Source of the DNA: Brachynemurus nebulosus | Lineage: Eukaryota; Arthropoda; Insecta; Neuroptera; Myrmeleontidae | Direction: 5' to 3' | NCBI GenBank assembly: GCA_035578155.1 | Contig: JAPWDM010000005.1 | Location: forward strand, 54,655,954-54,719,953 | DNA length: 64,000 bases | Shown here: positions 59,540 through 64,000 of the stretch, in pieces | How the letters are laid out: each line of letters begins with the position of its first letter | Numbering within the stretch: the stretch's first letter is position 1 | The notes under the pieces: generated by a model | Seen by the model: only the letters and a program-made list of their open reading frames with translations | Databases searched by the model: none | Told to the model about the DNA's origin: nothing | Position numbers and translations under genes: made by a program

Positions 59540-59709
59540 ACAAGCAATTTCATGGTAGTTGTAGATAACAACGTTTTCCTTTCTCTTACTGACTAGACTG
59601 TTCGAAGAGTGGATTCGTTTATTCCGTATATTTTAGGAATCGCTGTACGTTTCTTTCCTTCTTCAATTCGGCTCAAAATTTTCATTTTCATGTTCAAAGA
59701 CATCGACAT
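59540..59709 (-). pseudogene. Pogo/Tigger-type transposase relic, N-terminal CENP-B-like helix-turn-helix
   Basis: Minus strand, ATG at 59709, 38 residues to a TAG at 59593: a start with MKMKILSRIEEGKK, then RTAIPKIYGINESTLRTV. This is the helix-turn-helix pattern of the CENP-B N-terminal/jerky/Tigger transposase DNA-binding domain (..IL.RIEEG.....IA..YGI..STVR.I). Beyond the stop the same frame continues with protein-like residues (SVRERKTLLSTTTMKLLV), so the stop is a lesion in a formerly longer gene. The CENP-B central domain and DDE catalytic domain are absent. The relic of an autonomous element that could have mobilised TA-targeting MITEs here; that link is inference. Confidence 0.65.
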
Positions 59710-60038
59710 TTTCTTTTTTCATGTGATTGAAAGTCTGTTAGAGATAACTTAGTTAATATTAAGAAATATAAATTATATATCTAAACAGTATTGTAACAAT
59801 GTTGTTCACCCAACGTCCAAAGTCACAGCGCACAGTATTCGATTTAACCCATTTAACAGGACAAAAGGTACATTTACGAAGTATAACAAATGTTTAAACC
59901 AATATGTTATTTGGGTAGCTGAATGTCAGGTACATTTATTATGATAACAATAAACACCACCCGTACATGTTCTTGCAAGTTACCAATAGTACAAAGTTAA
60001 CGTTGGTTTTGACGCAGCCATCAGTGTGATTGCGACTC
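59710..60038. other. No gene recognised
   Basis: AT-rich spacer; possibly the non-coding 5' part of the Tigger-type relic. Confidence 0.35.
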
Positions 60039-60041
60039 TTA

Positions 60042-60480
60042 GGCCAGGCGCACATTGAGCTGCGTCACGCAGTAAACGCAGGGCAGAGCAGAGCAGAGCA
60101 GGACAGAGCAGGAAAGCACGTGTGTTTGTGCGCACATTGAGACGCAGTTAACATAGGCAGGGCAACGCAGTTTCTGTGATTCTGGCTGTAGAACGAGATA
60201 GCACGAATTTAAAAGCAGAGCAGAGTAGAGAAGCACTATTTTTCTTCAATTTCTTCAATTGTTTTCATTTCGACGAAATAAAACCAACTAAAACTCGAGA
60301 ACGTGTTAGAATGTCGCGCAGTTTCTGTGTCACATTCACGAGTGCCACATCGGTCTCGTGCGACGCAGTGCTGCTCTGCTCTGCTCTGCGTTTCAATTCG
60401 CGCTGTCCCATTCTACAACACTAGTCACAGAAACTGCGCTGTCCTGCCTGCGTTAACTGCGTCTCAATGTGCGCCCGGCC
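60042..60480. mobile_element. PIF/Harbinger-like MITE (439 bp)
   Basis: TTA on both sides (60039-60041, 60481-60483). Termini GGCCAGGCGCACATTGAG and, inverted, GGCCGGGCGCACATTGAG differ at one base. Both arms contain CGCAGTTAAC and CTCTGCTCTG/CAGAGCAGAG runs (60081-60110, 60370-60392). It is GC-rich relative to its surroundings. The open stretches at 60039-60491 come from the CAGAG repeats and are not genes. Confidence 0.85.
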
Positions 60481-60535
60481 TTAACGTATGAGGTGTTGTT
60501 ACTGTGTTCAGAAACGTATTTTGTTTAATGTTAAA

Positions 60536-60831
60536 ATGGAATCAACTTCTATAGGTATGTCTCTACGTACGTAACTTTATTATTGTATAGTCAACTGATT
60601 AGCTCCTTTAAACTAAAGTATGTTAAATTACTAATAAAATACCACTTTGCAATTAAAAAAAGTTATACTGCAAGATGTCGCAACATTTTCAAAACTATTT
60701 AAACGTTACTTTAGTTATTGTACTGTACAATTAATATATATATAAAGTGCGAAGTCGTGTGGAGTTTGATAATTAATGTTTTTGTTTTTACAGATTGTCA
60801 AATAATCAGAGAAGAGCTTTTTAACATATGA
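60536..60831 (+). CDS. Tiny two-exon frame with strong splice signals
   Basis: ATG at 60536, exon end ATAG at 60554, donor GTATGT. Acceptor TTTTTACAG ends at 60793 (239-bp intron), and exon 2 joins in phase 1. The product is MESTSIDCQIIREELFNI, then TGA at 60829. Donor, pyrimidine tract and acceptor are near consensus, which is rare in this window. Eighteen residues is short. It may be the 5' end of a decayed gene, or continue by another splice before the TGA. No domain. It follows the Harbinger-like MITE by 50 bp. Confidence 0.3.
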
Positions 60832-60839
60832 CTAGCAAC

Positions 60840-61569
60840 AAAGCCCATAGATCGTTTATCGTGTTTGATTGAATAAGTAAATGAATGTACAATTCTTTAT
60901 TTTTGTGTTTTATAACTCAAATATCCATAACAATAGCAATAAATAAAAATTCAGTCAGATACAATAATTGTTTAATTTTGTCCCGTTAAATTAACCAAAC
61001 GAATACTGTGCAGCGTTCAGTGTTCACTTCCGTAGTACGGTTCAGTGCCCAAAGACAACGCTTCATGTGGGTCCAAGACAACAAAGTTTCACAATCTGAC
61101 TGTCAATTTCAGAGCTTATAGGAAAATATATGTATATACAATATACATATCCGACCGCGTAAAATACGATCGCGCAAATAAATTTCGCGTATAAAAAGGT
61201 TTCGAGTAAATTGAGGGACGAGTGTATAAATTTTCAAATGAAAAGACATATCATTTACTTACATATTCATTTACTAGCCTAGCAATTTAAAAGAAAAAAA
61301 AAAAGATTTTAAAAATGATCAAAATTAATTTAAAAAAATTAATTAAAGAAGTAATTTTTTTAGTTATATTTTATATTTTGATCGGTATTCTACACTACTG
61401 AAATTTAATTATGTAAACTAAAAACTGGTAAATATAAAAATTCTGATATGGTGGATACTAAGTAAGGAATTCGTATTTACAGTACGTTTGTTTCAACAAT
61501 CAATAAGATTGTGTTAGTTATAACAGAAAATGTATGACTTCGTTCGACTCAAACTTTTTAAATTAGTGT
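60840..61569. other. No gene recognised
   Basis: AT-rich, with a one-sided MITE terminus near 61230 and ACACTG-type words. No exon supported. Confidence 0.35.
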
Positions 61570-61604
61570 AAGGTAGGGTCGTGTAAGACGGCGCGATCGG
61601 TAAA

Positions 61605-62257
61605 GTTTCGATGACACTGAGCGAGTTTACAAGCTATGTACAAGCCGGTGAGTTTAGAAGCTGGCGAGTCAGCTAGTGCGATAGTAATGATGACACACAA
61701 AACTTTTCACTCGCTCAGAAGCCAACTAGCTAACAAGTTTTAAGCCACGTACTGTAAATATAATCTTGTTTTCTTCTTTTATTTGTTGAACTTTTTGGAG
61801 TATTCTAATGTTAAGAAATAAAGTGGAATGTAAATATTGAATATTCTGGATATTTCTCACGTTTTTTTCCACGATTTTATTCATAATTTTCTATCATTTA
61901 TTTGTGATTTTCTTTTTTCTTAACTTCTTTTTGATAATATGAGCTAGAATAACAACTTCTGCACGAACTAGTTCCATCGACTAGACAACTGTAGCACTAA
62001 TTATTTTTTATGAAACAACTACCCGCATACTCGCAGCTAATTCACTAGCAATTATGATGACACACGGTTAGTTTAGAAGCTAACAAGCCTACACGCTAGC
62101 GAGTAGCGAGTAAAGTAGCCCGGCTTGCAACTTTTGTCACAGCTTCTTTACAAGCTGCTAGTTGGCTAGTGAACATGATAACACTGGGCGAGTTTACTAG
62201 CAACTTGTAAATTCGCCGGCTAGTAGCAAGTAAACTCACTCAGTGTCATCGAGGCTT
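61605..62257. mobile_element. Nested element with TCGATGACACTGAG termini
   Basis: TTTCGATGACACTGAGCGAG (61606-61625) and, inverted from the right, CCTCGATGACACTGAGTGAG (62234-62253). Inside, several CTAGTNGGCTAG/CTAGCNAAC words, GATGACAC and GAGTTTACNAGC are repeated in both orientations (61610-61740, 62040-62230). No coding capacity. Confidence 0.7.
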
Positions 62258-62699
62258 AAGAGTGCGCACTCCGGTTTTCTCAAACAGGAACGAAATTTGT
62301 AACCAACTTCAATCGTGTTTTGAAGTGTTCGTGTATCTGTAATTACTCACCAAAAAATATTGGTTTACGACATAATCCCGATATTCTAGATAAGTTAAAA
62401 ATTTTTAGTACGATTTGATATCATTTTTGTTGAATTTGAATGTGTTACTACGGTTTATGTCGAAACAAGTTAAAAGTTATAAATGTTCCTGAGGCTAATA
62501 AAGTTAGTCACGAACTAGCTTTGATCACTTTAATTCGTGTCAGTACGGGTGGATGGTTCCCACAGGATGAGTTTGTTGAAAACAGACAGGCGTGTAAGAT
62601 GGCATAATACAAAGGCGTGTAAGACGGCGCACGCATTCTTACACGACAGTTTCTTTTATTTTGTTTTTATTTAATTTTTCTAAGGAATTCTATGCAGCA

Positions 62700-63510
62700 A
62701 ACTTTCGTACAATCTAAATTCATGTAACTCAAGTTCCTACATCAAAAGTTTACGATTACGAAAACTAACTAAAACGAAATATAATTGTTTTTAAATATTC
62801 TATTGTTAATAAAAATCAGTGGGATTTTACTAACAATAGAATTAGTTACTGGAGTCTAAAGTTAACCAGCTATAACCAATTTATAAGAAGTAATCCGATA
62901 TCGATAATTCTCGATAACGAAAACTACGTTTTAATAGTCGCAAAATGTTTCGAATACCCGCAACTTGCTCGGCTTAAGCCTTCAAAAATTTCGTTACTTT
63001 TTCGGTACGATGCGAGATATTTACGATCAAAAGTTTACGATTACAAAAAATAGCAAAAATTAATTTTTTTATATGCGTTGTAGGTAACCCAATCAATCGT
63101 ACTAATGGAGCCTAATTTAACCAGTTATAATCAGTTTATGATAAGTAATTTAATATCGATAAGTTTCGATAACGAAAAGTAGGTTTTAACAATCTCAATA
63201 CATTTGAGTAGGAGAGCTATGACAGTACGGCGGTACATTACGTCGTCAAAAGTATGGTAACATCCTGACCCAAAGTGTACCCACATTTTTGACACGGTAG
63301 TGTACCATAGTATTAAGTACAGTACGGCGTCAAAAGTGTGGACACACCTTGGGTCAGAGTGTGCCCATACTTTTGACGACGTAGTGTGACGCCGTACTAT
63401 AATAGCTCTTCTACTTGTTTGAAATACTCATAACTTGCTTCACTTAAACCTTCAAAAATTTCGTTATATTTTTGCTACGATCCGTCGTTACTAACTTACG
63501 ATCAAAGTTC
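62700..63510 (+). repeat. Tandem duplication, ~300-bp period, second copy split by a MITE
   Basis: TATCGATAATTCTCGATAAC / TATCGATAAGTTTCGATAAC, ACTTGCTCGGCTTAAGCCTT / ACTTGCTTCACTTAAACCTT, CAAAAATTTCGTTA, ATCAAAAGTTTACGATTACR and GGAGYCTAA..TTAACCAG recur at ~62740-63040 and ~63030-63510. A third partial copy begins at ~62744. Confidence 0.8.
63215..63407. mobile_element. Palindromic MITE (193 bp) inside the second tandem copy
   Basis: AGCTATGACAGTACGGCG (63215-63232) and, inverted, AGCTATTATAGTACGGCG from the right. ACGTCGTCAAAAGTATGG / CCATACTTTTGACGACG follow. The loop contains GACCCAAAGTGTACCCACA / TGTGGACACACCTTGGGTC. Diverged relatives form part of the segmental duplication at 25050-25170 and 27670-27800. 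Confidence 0.82.
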
Positions 63511-63872
63511 AGAATAATGAAAAATATGGAGAAGTACAGACATAAGAAATTCACCTGTTACGTAGTCGCCGGATTGTTTAAATGTGATTTGTGCTAAATT
63601 TCAAGTTTTTCAATAAGTGTGCCACCTTACCGACCTCAATGCGCCACAATACGCGACAGGTCGTGTAAGAGTGCGCATTTCCCATTTTGTGAATTTTTTT
63701 TTAATAACTAGATCGGTATTGAGATTATAATAAAAATCCTTTATCACAACGTTAACTAATCATTACGGTATTAGAATAAATATATTTTACTTCTACATAT
63801 AACATTTTCCGTTATTTTTTTATAGCCATCTAAATGTTAAGTGCGCCGTCTTACACGACACTACCCACCACT

Positions 63873-64000
63873 ACATATAATTACGTGTAAGTATGTGCCA
63901 TGTAGATACGTGTGTATACTGTGTATACTCGTATTTAGCAACAACATGGGTATAAATTAATTAAAACTAAATTTTCACGATTAATTTTCACACGTGTATT
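63873..64000. other. End of window, nothing recognised
   Basis: Short stretch of GTATACTGTGTATACT-type words. Confidence 0.5.

Larger units (their letters stand above)
61570..63872. mobile_element. 2.3-kb element with GTGTAAGACGGCGC termini and nested MITEs
   Basis: GGTAGGGTCGTGTAAGACGG (61571-61590) at the left and, inverted from the right, GGTAGTGTCGTGTAAGACGG (63849-63868). Subterminal copies of CGTGTAAGAYGGCG occur at ~62590 and ~62613 and, inverted, at ~62638, and GTCGTGTAAGAGTGCGCA at ~63660. The interior contains a tandem duplication and two inserted MITEs. No transposase frame. Superfamily unknown. Confidence 0.65.

Noticed and set aside
60039..60491. Cys/Ser/Leu-rich frames on both strands near 60.2 kb
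   Set aside because: They arise from CAGAG/CTCTG repeats of the Harbinger-like MITE.

Overview
This 64 kb window is AT-rich eukaryotic DNA, most probably from an insect. The signs are very long (TA)n microsatellites, an arthropod-style TATA/TCAG core promoter, and an unusually dense set of hAT, mariner/Tigger, PIF/Harbinger-like, Ty3/gypsy, Polinton/adintovirus-like and Helentron(HINE)-like elements. A hemipteran is a guess, not a demonstration. No bacterial gene organisation, rRNA, tRNA or CRISPR array was seen. No long intact gene is present: long open frames are mostly shadows of (TA)n, minisatellites or inverted repeats.

Layout. 1-2427: HINE-like element with a 120-bp tandem array. 2.4-4.9 kb: (TA)n tracts and a palindromic fold-back element. 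4.8-5.6 kb: broken relic of a Polinton/adintovirus-type genome (small basic capsid-associated protein plus adenain-like protease). 5.6-6.7 kb: broken Ty3/gypsy RNase H-integrase on the minus strand. 9.45-10.23 kb: putative promoter and a convincing cysteine-rich exon, the best host-gene candidate; a phase-compatible cysteine-rich terminal exon lies at 26.35 kb. 11-13.3 kb: mariner-like MITE and a second fold-back copy. 14.7-19.9 kb: small repeats, old hAT fragments and unassigned DNA. 20.2-23.5 kb: two nested element pairs. 24.8-37.3 kb: a diverged tandem segmental duplication whose second copy was split by an 8.76-kb nest.

The nest at 28262-37024 is the centrepiece. A hAT element (exact 8-bp target duplication GCCTCAAG) contains a HINE-like element (29157-36905, no target duplication visible). 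The 120-bp satellite of that element was then invaded by a 5.09-kb inverted-repeat element (30664-35755). This innermost element begins AGTAGTAG, ends CTACTACT and is flanked by CGACCG on both sides, as expected of a Polinton/Maverick-type non-autonomous derivative. Its arms carry a 98-bp satellite with higher-order structure.

38.6-43.4 kb holds a palindromic MITE, a 3.7-kb long-TIR element and a duplicated segment. 43.5 kb carries a small possible OB-fold-like reading frame. 44.2-50.4 kb has a third HINE 5' end, diverged tandem repeats and a 98-bp snap-back hairpin. 51.4-53.4 kb is a 2-kb palindrome. 54.7-55.9 kb is another triple nest (hAT in hAT, with a short HINE inside). 57.8-63.9 kb is a series of MITEs, a Tigger/CENP-B helix-turn-helix relic, a tiny apparently spliced frame, and a 2.3-kb element with nested MITEs.

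The window therefore reads as a transposon graveyard and satellite nursery with, at most, one or two host gene fragments.
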